Assembly: GCA_016180425.1 (NCBI GenBank)
Contig: JACPBF010000021.1
Location: forward strand, 1-37,362
Source: Elusimicrobiota bacterium
Lineage (GTDB): Bacteria; Elusimicrobiota; Elusimicrobia; 2-02-FULL-39-32
Direction: 5' to 3'
DNA: 37,362 nucleotides
A program made the translations under genes and the position numbers. This document shows, piece after piece, positions 6,839-15,045 of the stretch. The notes under the pieces were generated by a model that was not told the DNA's origin, searched no databases, and worked only from the letters and a program-made list of their open reading frames with translations. How positions within the stretch are numbered: the stretch's first letter is position 1; the number at the start of each line of letters is the position of its first letter.

Positions 6839-8284
6839 TTATTGCTCCACACTAATTTCATCCAGTTTTTTTCCAACCAAAAATCCTAAACGGTCTCGCG
6901 CTTTATTATAGGATAAAAGTAAATTGAGGTACTCTAAATCCAGATCTCTTAACTTACTCTCGGCATCAAACACATCTATCAACCGGTCTAACCCTCTTTC
7001 GTAGCGAAGACGCACAGCGCTTACATTATTTTCCGCTTGCTTGCGAGTTTCTGCAAAGTCCGCAATCTGTTCTTCTGAGCGCACCAATTCTAAGTAGCCG
7101 TTTTGAACTTCCACCAATATGGCCCGCGTCCCTTGATCTAACTGTCTTTTAGCATTTTCCAAAGCGATCTTACTTTGTTTCACTTTTAAGGCATTGATTC
7201 TGAAATCAAACAAAGACCAATCCAAACTGCCGCTAACGCTCCAGCTCTCGGGTTTTTCATTGGTTATCAGAGTATCATATTTATAATTAAATGTGGTATT
7301 GAGCTGAGGGCGGTTCGTTTCTTTAGATTCCTTTAGCGAAATTTGAGCAAGCGTAAGATTTGTTTTTGTATTCTGCAGATCTAAACGATTAGTGAGCGCA
7401 AAATCTTGCAAAAATTTTAGAGTAAATTTAGCTGGGACATATTGAAGCTGGGTCGTGAGATTGACTGGTTGATTTTCTGGATATAAGACCAAATTTTTAA
7501 AATTATTAATTGTTTGTTGGGTGGCGATTTCCGCGTTGCGTAAACGCCTTTCATCTAACTTCAAACTGATCTGGGCTCTGGTTAATTCCACCGGCGCTGT
7601 TTTACCAGCATCCACCAATGCTTTTGTGATATTGAATAATACTTTAGAAGATTTTAATTTTTGCCTTTCTACCTCAATTTTTTCCAAACTGATCATTGCA
7701 TCATAATAGGAGGACCGAGCTTCAACCTCAATTGAGTGCAATTCCCTTTGGAAAGAGCGCGTGGAATTATCAAAGCCCATTCTGTTTCTTTTCCAGCTTC
7801 TCCATTTTTGATTTCCAACAAATAGATAGATTTGCTGTTTGTAAGAGGCGGAAAGATTGGGAAGAGTTCGATCCCAGGTTTTAGCGGAAGATGTAATTTC
7901 ACCGTCCGTAAGGGTATCTGTGTTTGTTCTTGTTCCTTGTCCACTGCCTGAGATGCTAACATCACCGCCCCAGATAAATGGCTGAGCCAATGAAACCTGG
8001 CCGGTAAGGCTGTCGTTAATGGTTTTACTAGTTTTTTGAAGGCTCTTTGATTGGGATGCTGAAAAAGAGGAGGTGACTTTTGGAGCTAAAAGATCTCGGC
8101 GCGTGGCGGAATTAGAATATTTGGCTGATTGGTAGTTGTCAATTGTAATTTGAGCGTTTAAACTTTTTTCTAGAACTAATTTCACAAAATCGTCTAAACT
8201 AATATTGATCGCTTTGGGTTCTTCAGCTTTGAGTACGTTTGCAAAGGGTGTAATGACAAAAAAAAGCGCGATGATCCAAATCAA
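6839..8284 (-). CDS. TolC-family outer membrane efflux protein
   Basis: About 481 residues, the usual length for a TolC/OEP channel. An N-terminal signal peptide (IWIIALFFVITPFANVLKA) is followed by two repeats of the outer membrane efflux domain. They have the typical long Gln/Asn/Leu-rich helices and the second-repeat pattern NVSAVRLRYERGLDRLIDVFDAESKLRDL near the C-terminus (shown split: NVSAVRLRYERG, then LIDVFDAESKL). No ATG lies at the start: the frame begins at TTG 8284, 5 bases after the response-regulator stop, so the start is uncertain. It forms the outer-membrane duct for the adaptor and ABC pair downstream. Confidence 0.9.
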   Translation of the reverse strand: MIWIIALFFVITPFANVLKAEEPKAINISLDDFVKLVLEKSLNAQITIDNYQSAKYSNSATRRDLLAPKVTSSFSASQSKSLQKTSKTINDSLTGQVSLAQPFIWGGDVSISGSGQGTRTNTDTLTDGEITSSAKTWDRTLPNLSASYKQQIYLFVGNQKWRSWKRNRMGFDNSTRSFQRELHSIEVEARSSYYDAMISLEKIEVERQKLKSSKVLFNITKALVDAGKTAPVELTRAQISLKLDERRLRNAEIATQQTINNFKNLVLYPENQPVNLTTQLQYVPAKFTLKFLQDFALTNRLDLQNTKTNLTLAQISLKESKETNRPQLNTTFNYKYDTLITNEKPESWSVSGSLDWSLFDFRINALKVKQSKIALENAKRQLDQGTRAILVEVQNGYLELVRSEEQIADFAETRKQAENNVSAVRLRYERGLDRLIDVFDAESKLRDLDLEYLNLLLSYNKARDRLGFLVGKKLDEISVEQ

Positions 8285-8289
8285 ACTTT

Positions 8290-9354
8290 TTATATTAATA
8301 GCGCCATGGCGCCAAGGGTTAAGGATATGCTAACAACCACAATCCCAGCGACTTTTTTAAATGAAAGGTCGCTTATTTTAGTGACGCCAATGGCAGCAAT
8401 GGCCATGGTCCAGATTGTAAAAAAATCTACTAGATGAGTTGCGATTTTTAATCCTTTGGTCTGTATTGCTGGAAGAAATAGCCCGATCCCTGCAGAAAAA
8501 TGCGCGACTTCTGCCTGATACCCAGCAATAAAAACAAATATGCAGGACAATAGTTTTGAAAGCATTAAAGGCATCAAGGCAATGGTAAAAACAGCGGACA
8601 AAAGAGATAGTGAAAGATCTTTTTTAAATAAAAATTTAAAAACAAAAAAAGTTAGAAAAGCGCTTCCAATCAATACAGCTCCCAGAGATAGCATAGTAAA
8701 AAAGAAAATCCCCATAAGCCCTTTTGTTTCCCCGTGAATGATAGAAGGAACCGCAGGCAAGAGAGAAGAACCCAGTAAAAAAACAATGATCAAATTAATG
8801 TCCCACCCTTTTAGCGCGTCCAAAATATTTTGAAAAACGGATTTGGGATCAATGAAAGAATAACCAATGGTTTTAAGCAATGAAAACCGTGGAATTTCAA
8901 CTTTTACCGGTACAGATGGAGAAGCAGCGGCAGTTTGCGCGGCTTGCTCATCAATTGTGTGTTTTGTTTTATCAAGCTCAACGCGTCTTAAAAGTGCTCG
9001 TATGCGGCTGGAGAGCTCTTCCAGCACAAATGGTTTTGTTACATAATCATCTGCGCCGGTATCCAGCCCTTTCATTTTATCCTGCGGACTAATGGCATTG
9101 GCAGAACACATAATAATAGGAATAAATTTGGTTTCGCGGTTGGATTTGATATTTACACAGTAGTCTGTTCCAAGCATGTCAGGAAGCACGACATCCAGAA
9201 GAATTAAATCCGGTTTTCTTGCTTTAATTTTTTTGCTGGCTTCTTCGCAGGTTTCAGCGCACTCAACGCTATATCCATTTTCCAATAGAAAACTTTGAAG
9301 CAGATCACGGATAGTTTCAGCGTCGTCCACAACCAAAATGTGTTTAGCTGCCAT
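8290..9354 (-). CDS. Response regulator receiver domain fused to a Yip1-like membrane domain
   Basis: This 354-residue protein has an unusual architecture. Residues 1-122 are a complete receiver domain: acidic pair D10/D11, phospho-acceptor D54 in LILLDVVLPDM, switch S84, and K107 in TKPF. A linker (123-150) follows, then a hydrophobic domain starting PRFSLLKTIGYSFIDPKSVF with about five membrane segments (186-206, 213-243, 251-278, 309-325, 335-354). That resembles Yip1-family integral membrane proteins. It has no DNA-binding or enzymatic output domain. It lies immediately upstream of the exporter genes, which suggests phosphorylation-dependent control or assembly of the exporter at the membrane; that role is inference. 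No strong ribosome site precedes the ATG. No histidine kinase is present in the window. Confidence 0.85.
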   Translation of the reverse strand: MAAKHILVVDDAETIRDLLQSFLLENGYSVECAETCEEASKKIKARKPDLILLDVVLPDMLGTDYCVNIKSNRETKFIPIIMCSANAISPQDKMKGLDTGADDYVTKPFVLEELSSRIRALLRRVELDKTKHTIDEQAAQTAAASPSVPVKVEIPRFSLLKTIGYSFIDPKSVFQNILDALKGWDINLIIVFLLGSSLLPAVPSIIHGETKGLMGIFFFTMLSLGAVLIGSAFLTFFVFKFLFKKDLSLSLLSAVFTIALMPLMLSKLLSCIFVFIAGYQAEVAHFSAGIGLFLPAIQTKGLKIATHLVDFFTIWTMAIAAIGVTKISDLSFKKVAGIVVVSISLTLGAMALLI

Positions 9355-9448
9355 TTGTAAATGTTACAAAAAATAAAAAGGAGGGTCTAGTAAAGAAATC
9401 TTTAGGATTAGATCTTAAAAAATCAGGTTCAAATTTATTTTTAAGGGC

Positions 9449-9838
9449 TCAATTTCCAAAAATAACAAGCGCACTTCCTTTCTCATCTGTAGTCACTTTA
9501 GCAGCTCGAGAATAATGTTTATTGACAGTTCCTGTTGTGTCTTCAATAGATATGTCGCCCTCAACCTGCACAACATAGCTTTCATTCGCTTTACAGCCAG
9601 AAAAAACAAATTCTTTATCAGTTACCTTAACTGGTTTTTCATATATCTTATCCCAGGAAATTGTAAGCAGGGTAAGGGTTAAGTCGCCTTTTGCATTTTC
9701 AATTTGAATAGAACCTCTAATCGTTCCTTTAGTTTTTGCAGAAATTCCTAAATTTTGCGCAGAAAGCTGATTGAAACTGTAAAAACTTAAATAACCTATA
9801 AAAACTACAGCTGCAAAATATTTTTTTACCTTCTTCAT
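9449..9838 (-). CDS. Small exported protein, unknown function
   Basis: The gene encodes 129 residues. I chose ATG 9838 because a perfect AGGAGG lies 8 bases upstream, and the protein then begins with a clean signal peptide (KKVKK, hydrophobic core, cleavage after LSAQ). An in-frame ATG at 9862 would add 8 residues and overlap the previous gene. The mature part is a roughly 100-residue, beta-rich domain (TKGTIRGSIQIENAKGDLTL ... VYV-type strands ... ALVIFGN) with one Cys, probably an immunoglobulin-like or carboxypeptidase-regulatory-like fold; I do not recognise a family. It is the second gene of the riboswitch-2 unit, 20 bases after the 155-aa gene. The next gene starts 94 bases on without a clear terminator between. 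Confidence 0.75.
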   Translation of the reverse strand: MKKVKKYFAAVVFIGYLSFYSFNQLSAQNLGISAKTKGTIRGSIQIENAKGDLTLTLLTISWDKIYEKPVKVTDKEFVFSGCKANESYVVQVEGDISIEDTTGTVNKHYSRAAKVTTDEKGSALVIFGN

Positions 9839-9858
9839 GCCTCGCACCTCCTGCAAAT

Positions 9859-10326
9859 TCATCCTGCTTGTGGACGACCTCCTTTTCTTCCTCCTCCTCC
9901 TCCTCCTTTACCTCCGCCACCATCACTACCACTACTTTTTTCAGGGGGTTTTATTCTATACCGACTTACTCTTGTGCGGTCCCATGTGTGTCTAAACGCG
10001 GTTCCAGGCAAGTCCCACGTATCTTTTTCATATTCGATTTTGTACTGAACATTAAACTCAAGCTTTTTATTTGAAAAAAGGCACCTAGCATTGCCGCGAT
10101 CACACTGAAAGCGATAATGATAAAATCCTACTTCTTTTATCTTAGCTTGGTTATAATAAGTATGACTGGTATCTGCACCATAATCCCCCACGATGGTAAA
10201 GGTAGTACCATCTGTAAAGTATTGATACTCAGTTACTATCAGCTCTTCTGCAAAACTTTTATCACAAAATCCAATCATTCCTAATGTAATGAGGGAAGCA
10301 GCTAAACAAAACTTTATGATTTTCAT
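9859..10326 (-). CDS. Small exported protein with Gly-rich basic tail
   Basis: The gene encodes 155 residues from ATG 10326, with GGGGG 10 bases upstream. Longer readings in the same frame would run through the terminator and the riboswitch and are rejected. It has a signal peptide (MKIIKFCLAASLITLG..., cleavage near SFAEE). The following roughly 100-residue domain has Tyr/His/Asp-rich strands and two Cys close together (QCDRGNARCLF). The C-terminal tail is SSGSDGGGG, then alternating Gly with Lys/Arg, ending RPQAG. No family recognised. It is the first gene behind a c-di-GMP-I riboswitch with terminator, so expression is probably c-di-GMP dependent. The tail could bind polyanions or the cell surface; that is speculation. 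Confidence 0.75.
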   Translation of the reverse strand: MKIIKFCLAASLITLGMIGFCDKSFAEELIVTEYQYFTDGTTFTIVGDYGADTSHTYYNQAKIKEVGFYHYRFQCDRGNARCLFSNKKLEFNVQYKIEYEKDTWDLPGTAFRHTWDRTRVSRYRIKPPEKSSGSDGGGGKGGGGGGRKGGRPQAG

Positions 10327-10350
10327 GACATTATTTCCCCCATTAGAAAT

Positions 10351-10384
10351 AAAAAACCATCTCTCCTTTAAAGGAGTGAGATGG
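10351..10384 (-). terminator. Intrinsic terminator between riboswitch 2 and its genes
   Basis: Minus strand: CCATCT pairs with AGATGG, with CTCCT/AGGAG stacked inside, followed by TTTTTT. It lies 39 bases after the aptamer and 25 bases before the ATG at 10326, so it must be read through or disrupted for expression. Confidence 0.88.
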
Positions 10385-10422
10385 TTTTGTGATAGTGTGA
10401 TAAATTTTAAATTCATTAGAAT

Positions 10423-10507
10423 CCTTCGGTAGCTTGGCGATCCTTTGATTGAATCTAAAAAGGACCCATCGCTTTGCGCCCCCACCTTACAGTGGATTTG
10501 CCTTTTC
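10423..10507 (-). promoter_or_regulatory. Cyclic-di-GMP-I (GEMM) riboswitch, copy 2
   Basis: The RNA shows all GEMM blocks: AAAGGCAAA, a CCAC/GUGG hairpin, GGCGCAAAGCGAUGGGUC as the conserved core, a long GGUCCUUU/AAAGGAUC hairpin, and GCUACCGAAGG at the end. The downstream bases UGAAUUUAAAA can pair perfectly (one G-U) with UUUUAGAUUCA in the second hairpin, a possible switch between aptamer and alternative fold. With the promoter and terminator around it, this is a complete transcriptional riboswitch. Confidence 0.88.
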
Positions 10508-10556
10508 CCCTACTAATAGCCAGGGGTTTTCGAGACTCCAGACTTACGACAACCTA

Positions 10557-10584
10557 AGTATAGCTGGAATACCATTTTTGTCAA
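10557..10584 (-). promoter_or_regulatory. Sigma-70 promoter for the riboswitch-2 transcript
   Basis: TTGACA (10579-10584), 16-base spacer, TATACT (10557-10562) on the minus strand; transcription start near 10549, about 40 bases before the aptamer. Confidence 0.82.
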
Positions 10585-10643
10585 GGATTATTTTTTTTGT
10601 GTTACTTTTTTTGCAGGAGGACATTAAAAGTGCCGCCCATGCC

Positions 10644-11915
10644 TTAAAAAACAATTTTTCCATTAACTAAAGTCATTTTCACTTTGCCTTTAAAAGTTCT
10701 GCCTAAAAAGGGTGAGTTAAAACTTTTTGATTGCACATTTTCCTTTTTATAAGTCCACTTTGCTTTTGGATCAAAGATAAAAATATCCGCGGGAGATCCC
10801 TGGGAAAGATTTCCAGAAGGCAATCCAAAGATGCGAGCTGGGTTCTCTGTTAAAAGTTTTACCGCTTTTAAAGGAGAAAGAATTTTCTTTAAAATAAGTT
10901 CTTCATAGACTAAAACAAAAAGGGTTTCTAAGCCAATAATCCCAAAAGGAGCTTGCTCAAAACTTTTCTTTTTAGATTCTAAAGAATGGGGGGCATGATC
11001 CGTGGCAATTAAATCAATGGTTCCATCTTTTAAAGCTTCCTTAATTGCTTTTACATCCTCATCTCTTCTTAAAGGAGGTTTCATTTTGGCAAAAGTTCCA
11101 TGCCCTTTAACAGCTGTTTCTGTCAGAGTAAAATAATGCGGACAGGTTTCTGCGCTGACTGGAATTCCTTTTCTTTTTGCGGCTCGAATCAGTTCCACAG
11201 ATTCTTTGCATGAGACATGGGCGCAATGAAGAGGAGAAAGGGTAAGTTGCGCTAAAAATATATCCCTTGCCACCATCACAGCCTCTGATTGAGAAGGAAT
11301 TCCGCAAACCCCTAGTTTTTGCGAAACAGGGCCTTCATTCATAGAACCATTTTCAGATAACTGATGGTCTTCACAATGCTCTATGACTACCTTTCCTAAC
11401 TTTTTTGCTTTTTCAAGAGCTTCTCGCAAAACCGCAGAATCCATCACGCACCGCCCATCATCAGAAAAAGCTGCGCACCCTGCTTTTACCATTTGAGAAA
11501 AGTTAGTTAATTTTTTTCCTTGTAACCCTTGTGTTACAGCTCCCACTGGATAAACTTTTGCCAAAGATTTTTGAGCGCGTTTTAAAACAAATTTAATTTT
11601 TTTTGGAGTATCAATGGGAGGAGAGGTGTTGGCCATGGCAAGAAGCGAAGTAACCCCGCCGCTCACAGCTGCTTTTGCGCCAGAAAATATGGTTTCAGAA
11701 TTTTCTCCGCCCGGCTCTCTTAAATGCACATGCGCATCCACTAAGCCTGGCATGACCCACTGATCTTGGGCAGGGATCAGCTTAAAATTCTTTTGAGGAA
11801 TAATTTTTTTGGCAATTTTTGATATCTTGCCATTTGTAATAAGGAGATCAAAAAAACCATCTCTATTATTTTTAGGGTCAATCACCCGACCTCCAAAAAT
11901 AAGCAAATTTTCCAT
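10644..11915 (-). CDS. pyrC: Dihydroorotase (class I)
   Basis: Catalyses ring closure of N-carbamoyl-aspartate to dihydroorotate, third step of pyrimidine synthesis, in the cytosol. At 423 residues it is the normal size of class I dihydroorotases. Metal ligands are visible: DAHVHLR (D60, H62, H64), then EHCEDH, HCAHVSC and the catalytic ATDHAPH. The C-terminus ends in the usual amidohydrolase beta strand with TLVNGKIVF. It is the last gene of the nucleotide cluster, 59 bases after pyrB. No strong ribosome site is seen. No clear terminator follows before the next promoter at 10557-10584. Confidence 0.95.
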   Translation of the reverse strand: MENLLIFGGRVIDPKNNRDGFFDLLITNGKISKIAKKIIPQKNFKLIPAQDQWVMPGLVDAHVHLREPGGENSETIFSGAKAAVSGGVTSLLAMANTSPPIDTPKKIKFVLKRAQKSLAKVYPVGAVTQGLQGKKLTNFSQMVKAGCAAFSDDGRCVMDSAVLREALEKAKKLGKVVIEHCEDHQLSENGSMNEGPVSQKLGVCGIPSQSEAVMVARDIFLAQLTLSPLHCAHVSCKESVELIRAAKRKGIPVSAETCPHYFTLTETAVKGHGTFAKMKPPLRRDEDVKAIKEALKDGTIDLIATDHAPHSLESKKKSFEQAPFGIIGLETLFVLVYEELILKKILSPLKAVKLLTENPARIFGLPSGNLSQGSPADIFIFDPKAKWTYKKENVQSKSFNSPFLGRTFKGKVKMTLVNGKIVF

Positions 11916-11974
11916 AAATTTTTAATTCTTTAGATTTTAGCTGGAATACGCATTAGAAAATAAAATATTCGGGG

Positions 11975-12934
11975 TTAGGGATTTTCTAGCGCAGCCTGCG
12001 GGTTTAAAGTTGAGCCAGCCAAGAGGTAAAGAACTGCCATACGAATCGCAATGCCATTGGTCACCTGTTCTAAAATAACAGAACGCTCTCCATCCGCCAC
12101 AGGAGAGTCAATTTCAATGCCTCGATTCATAGGGCCTGGATGAAGCACAATGCAATCTTTTTTTAGCCAGCTGATTTTGTTTTGATGCAGACCGTATCGT
12201 TCAATATATTCTGTTAAGGAAGTGATAAAACCTTGAGATTGCCTTTCTTTTTGAATGCGCAGGACATTAATGGCGTCCGCGTCTTCTACCGCTTTTTTAA
12301 GGTCATATTCTATGCGCACTGATTTGCCAAATGCCCTTTTTATCTCTTCCGGCAGCAAAGATTTAGGGCCGCAAAGCGTGACTTTAGCTCCCATTTTAGT
12401 CAGCCCCCAAAGATTAGAACGCGCTACCCGGGAATGAAGAATATCTCCTAAAATAACTACTCTAAGCCCTTTAATTTTTTTCTTTTTTTCCCGCAAAGTA
12501 AATAAATCTAGGAGACCTTGCGTAGGGTGTTCATGGGTTCCATCTCCAGCATTGACCACATGCACATTAAGATTTTTTGAGAGAAGTTCCGGCGCCCCAT
12601 TTTCTGAATGACGAATCACAATAAAATCTACCTTCATCGCTTCCAGAGTTTTTCCCGTATCCAGCAAACTCTCCCCTTTCTGCACGGAACTTAAAGGCAC
12701 CGCTAAATCCAAAGTATCTGCGGCTAAACGTTTAGCCGCAAGCTCAAATGAAGTGCGGGTTCGAGTAGAAGGCTCGTAAAAAAGAAATGCAACTGTTTTG
12801 CCGCGTAAAGTAGGAACTTTTTTTATGGAGTGGGTAAAAAGTTTTTTGAAAGGAACTGCGGTATTTAATATAAGCTCAATCTCTTCTGAAGAGAGGGATT
12901 CTAAATTTAATAGATCCTTACGATTGAGTTTCAT
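11975..12934 (-). CDS. pyrB: Aspartate carbamoyltransferase catalytic subunit
   Basis: Condenses carbamoyl phosphate with aspartate, the first committed pyrimidine step. 319 residues. Carbamoyl-phosphate loop PSTRTRTSFE starts at residue 55, HPTQ is at 136-139, and HPGPMNRG at 265-272. No pyrI regulatory-chain gene is adjacent, so this is probably a type with stand-alone trimers or complexed with dihydroorotase; the pyrB-pyrC neighbourhood would permit the latter. It sits 40 bases after pyrR with a weak TTAGGG ribosome site. Confidence 0.96.
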   Translation of the reverse strand: MKLNRKDLLNLESLSSEEIELILNTAVPFKKLFTHSIKKVPTLRGKTVAFLFYEPSTRTRTSFELAAKRLAADTLDLAVPLSSVQKGESLLDTGKTLEAMKVDFIVIRHSENGAPELLSKNLNVHVVNAGDGTHEHPTQGLLDLFTLREKKKKIKGLRVVILGDILHSRVARSNLWGLTKMGAKVTLCGPKSLLPEEIKRAFGKSVRIEYDLKKAVEDADAINVLRIQKERQSQGFITSLTEYIERYGLHQNKISWLKKDCIVLHPGPMNRGIEIDSPVADGERSVILEQVTNGIAIRMAVLYLLAGSTLNPQAALENP

Positions 12935-12974
12935 CCCTAATAAAGTTTACTAGATTTCAAGAAAAAAACAAACT

Positions 12975-13511
12975 CTATTTTTTAAGTACCCAGATTCCAT
13001 CTTCACCATCAATTTCTTTTACTTTAATTTGGATCTCTTCATTTTTTCCAACACTGATCTCTGTCCCGCAGTAATCTGCTTGAATAGGCAGTTCCCTGCC
13101 AGCCCTATCCGCCATTACAGTTAAACGAATTAGTTTAGGCCTGCCTAATTCTAAGAGAGCATCTAGCGCGGAACGGATGGTTCTGCCGGTATAAAGTACA
13201 TCATCCACAAGTAAGATCGTCCTGCCTTCTATGGAAAAAGGAATATCTGTTTCTTTGACTAAAGGCTGTTTGCCAATCTCTCCCACATCGTCCCGGTAAA
13301 GAGTGATGTCCAAAGAGCCAACAGCCACTTGGCTCTTATATTTCTTTTGCAAAATAAGAGCGATCCTTTTAGCTAAAATCACTCCTCGGGTATGTATGCC
13401 TACCAAGCCAATAGAACCCTCTTTTAAAGAATCTTTATTTTCTTTTACAAATTTAGAAACAATCTCTTCTAAAATTTTCTTAAAATCTTTTTCTCCTATT
13501 TTTTTATTCAT
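12975..13511 (-). CDS. pyrR: PyrR bifunctional regulator / uracil phosphoribosyltransferase
   Basis: A 178-residue type I phosphoribosyltransferase fold with the PRPP loop LLVDDVLYTGRT at 100-112. Known family members bind pyr mRNA in response to UMP/UTP and also convert uracil plus PRPP to UMP. It precedes pyrB and pyrC, the classic context. I could not find an obvious PyrR-binding attenuator between pyrR and pyrB (40 bases). Control may act elsewhere, or the protein may serve mainly as a salvage enzyme. ATG lies 2 bases after the purF stop, with AAAGAG upstream. Confidence 0.94.
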   Translation of the reverse strand: MNKKIGEKDFKKILEEIVSKFVKENKDSLKEGSIGLVGIHTRGVILAKRIALILQKKYKSQVAVGSLDITLYRDDVGEIGKQPLVKETDIPFSIEGRTILLVDDVLYTGRTIRSALDALLELGRPKLIRLTVMADRAGRELPIQADYCGTEISVGKNEEIQIKVKEIDGEDGIWVLKK

Positions 13512-13513
13512 GA

Positions 13514-14962
13514 TTACTCTTTTAATAAAGCTGTCTTCTGATCAATTCTAGTGGGATAATTCCCAGAGAAACAGCCTGTACAAAAATTTGACTCTGTCCC
13601 TTTTGCCGCTTTTAGCATCCCTTCCACGCTCAAATAACTTAAACTGTCCACGCCTAAAAATTTGCGGATATCCTCCACAGAGTGGGTAGAAGCGATTAAC
13701 TCCTCTTTTGTGGGAGTATCAATTCCATAATGGCATGGCCCTTTAATTGGCGCAGAGGTAATCCTCATATGAATTTCCTCTACCCGGGTGGTTTTAAGCA
13801 ATTGTATCAATTTTTTGGACGTAGTCCCTCTGACAATGCTGTCATCCACTAAAATAATTTTTTTCCCAACAAGATTCTCTTTAATAGGATTATATTTTAC
13901 TCTAGTCCTAAAATCACGCATAGGGATGGAAGGCTCTATAAAAGTTCTACCCACATAGTGGCTGCGAATAAAACCCACTTCAAAAGGAAGGCCAGCTTCC
14001 TCTGCGTAACCGCTGGCAGCAACCACAGAAGAATCTGGCACAGCCACAACGCAGTCTATATTGGTCGGGGGAGGCGCTTCTTTAGCTAATTGCCGTCCAA
14101 GCTCTTTGCGCACTTCATAAACGCTCTTATTAAAAATTTTCGAGTCTGGTCTGGCAAAATAGATAAATTCAAAAATACAAAAAGCGGTTTTGGACAATGG
14201 TTTATCCAATAATGAAACGCTCTTTAATTCCTTTTTATCTTGAATCACCACCATTTCACCCGGCTCTATTTCTCGCACCACTTTCGCTCCAATTAAATCA
14301 AGGGCGCAAGTTTCAGAAGCCACGACCCAGGTTAAGCCAATCCTACCTAAAATAAGAGGTCTAAATCCAAATGGATCCCGTACCGCAATCATGGTTCCAT
14401 GACCATTGCCGTTAGAATTTTGATCGCTGGCAAATAAAAATGAATAAGCTCCTTCTACTTTTTTTAAAGAAGAGCGAATCGCATCCACAAGATTTTTCTC
14501 TTTAGAGCGCGCAATCAAATGCAGGATGACTTCACTATCTGTTGTAGTTTGAAAAATAGCGCCGCTTGCTTCCAACTTTTTTCTTAAAAATTGAGCATTT
14601 GTTAAATTGCCGTTATGCCCAACTGCAAGCTGACCGTAAGGAGTGGTCACTAAAAGAGGCTGGGCATTTTTAAGAACAGAACTGCCAGTCGTAGAATAGC
14701 GCACATGGCCAATGGCAGACCGTCCTTTTAAAATAGCAAAATGTTCTTTTTTAAAAACATCAAAGACTAAACCCATGCCAATGTGCCGATTCATCTTTCC
14801 ATTAAAGGAAACAATCCCTGCGGATTCTTGTCCGCGGTGCTGGAGAGCGGTTAACCCTAAATAAACTAGGTGAGCCGCGTCTCTATGAGAATAAACCCCG
14901 CAAACTCCGCACTCTTCTTTTAAATCCGGATGTTCACTATTTCTGTAAAAATTTTTTTCCAT
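13514..14962 (-). CDS. purF: Amidophosphoribosyltransferase
   Basis: First committed step of purine synthesis (PRPP + Gln to phosphoribosylamine). 482 residues. A 17-residue propeptide precedes the nucleophile Cys18 (EECGVCGVY), which must be unmasked by cleavage. The glutaminase domain carries QHRGQESAGI; the PRPP loop is LVDDSIVRGTTS (371-382). Cys262, Cys410, Cys461 and Cys464 match the four ligands of the Bacillus-type 4Fe-4S cluster, so this is the Fe-S, oxygen-sensitive class, fitting an anaerobe. A terminator lies just upstream (15011-15042), so purF-pyrRBC may be partly uncoupled from the genes before it. Confidence 0.97.
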   Translation of the reverse strand: MEKNFYRNSEHPDLKEECGVCGVYSHRDAAHLVYLGLTALQHRGQESAGIVSFNGKMNRHIGMGLVFDVFKKEHFAILKGRSAIGHVRYSTTGSSVLKNAQPLLVTTPYGQLAVGHNGNLTNAQFLRKKLEASGAIFQTTTDSEVILHLIARSKEKNLVDAIRSSLKKVEGAYSFLFASDQNSNGNGHGTMIAVRDPFGFRPLILGRIGLTWVVASETCALDLIGAKVVREIEPGEMVVIQDKKELKSVSLLDKPLSKTAFCIFEFIYFARPDSKIFNKSVYEVRKELGRQLAKEAPPPTNIDCVVAVPDSSVVAASGYAEEAGLPFEVGFIRSHYVGRTFIEPSIPMRDFRTRVKYNPIKENLVGKKIILVDDSIVRGTTSKKLIQLLKTTRVEEIHMRITSAPIKGPCHYGIDTPTKEELIASTHSVEDIRKFLGVDSLSYLSVEGMLKAAKGTESNFCTGCFSGNYPTRIDQKTALLKE

Positions 14963-15010
14963 AATTTAATTCAAGCCTTACTGTTTTAAAAAAAATGAGA
15001 AGCGATCCCT

Positions 15011-15042
15011 AAAAAACATACTCGATCTTAAAGGGTATGTTT
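15011..15042 (-). terminator. Probable intrinsic terminator between purQ and purF
   Basis: Minus strand: AAACATAC pairs with GTATGTTT around a 13-base loop, running into six T. It starts a few bases after the purQ stop. No obvious promoter for purF was seen in the next 50 bases, so partial read-through is likely; it could also be an attenuator. Confidence 0.6.
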
Positions 15043-15045
15043 ATT

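Noticed and set aside
10327-10485. Extending the 155-aa exported protein upstream in frame
   Set aside because: The extension would translate through the intrinsic terminator and most of the riboswitch; the ATG at 10326 with GGGGG upstream and a clean signal peptide fits better.
14963-15045. Purine or ZTP riboswitch before purF
   Set aside because: Only a plain terminator hairpin is present; no guanine, PRPP or ZTP aptamer motifs.
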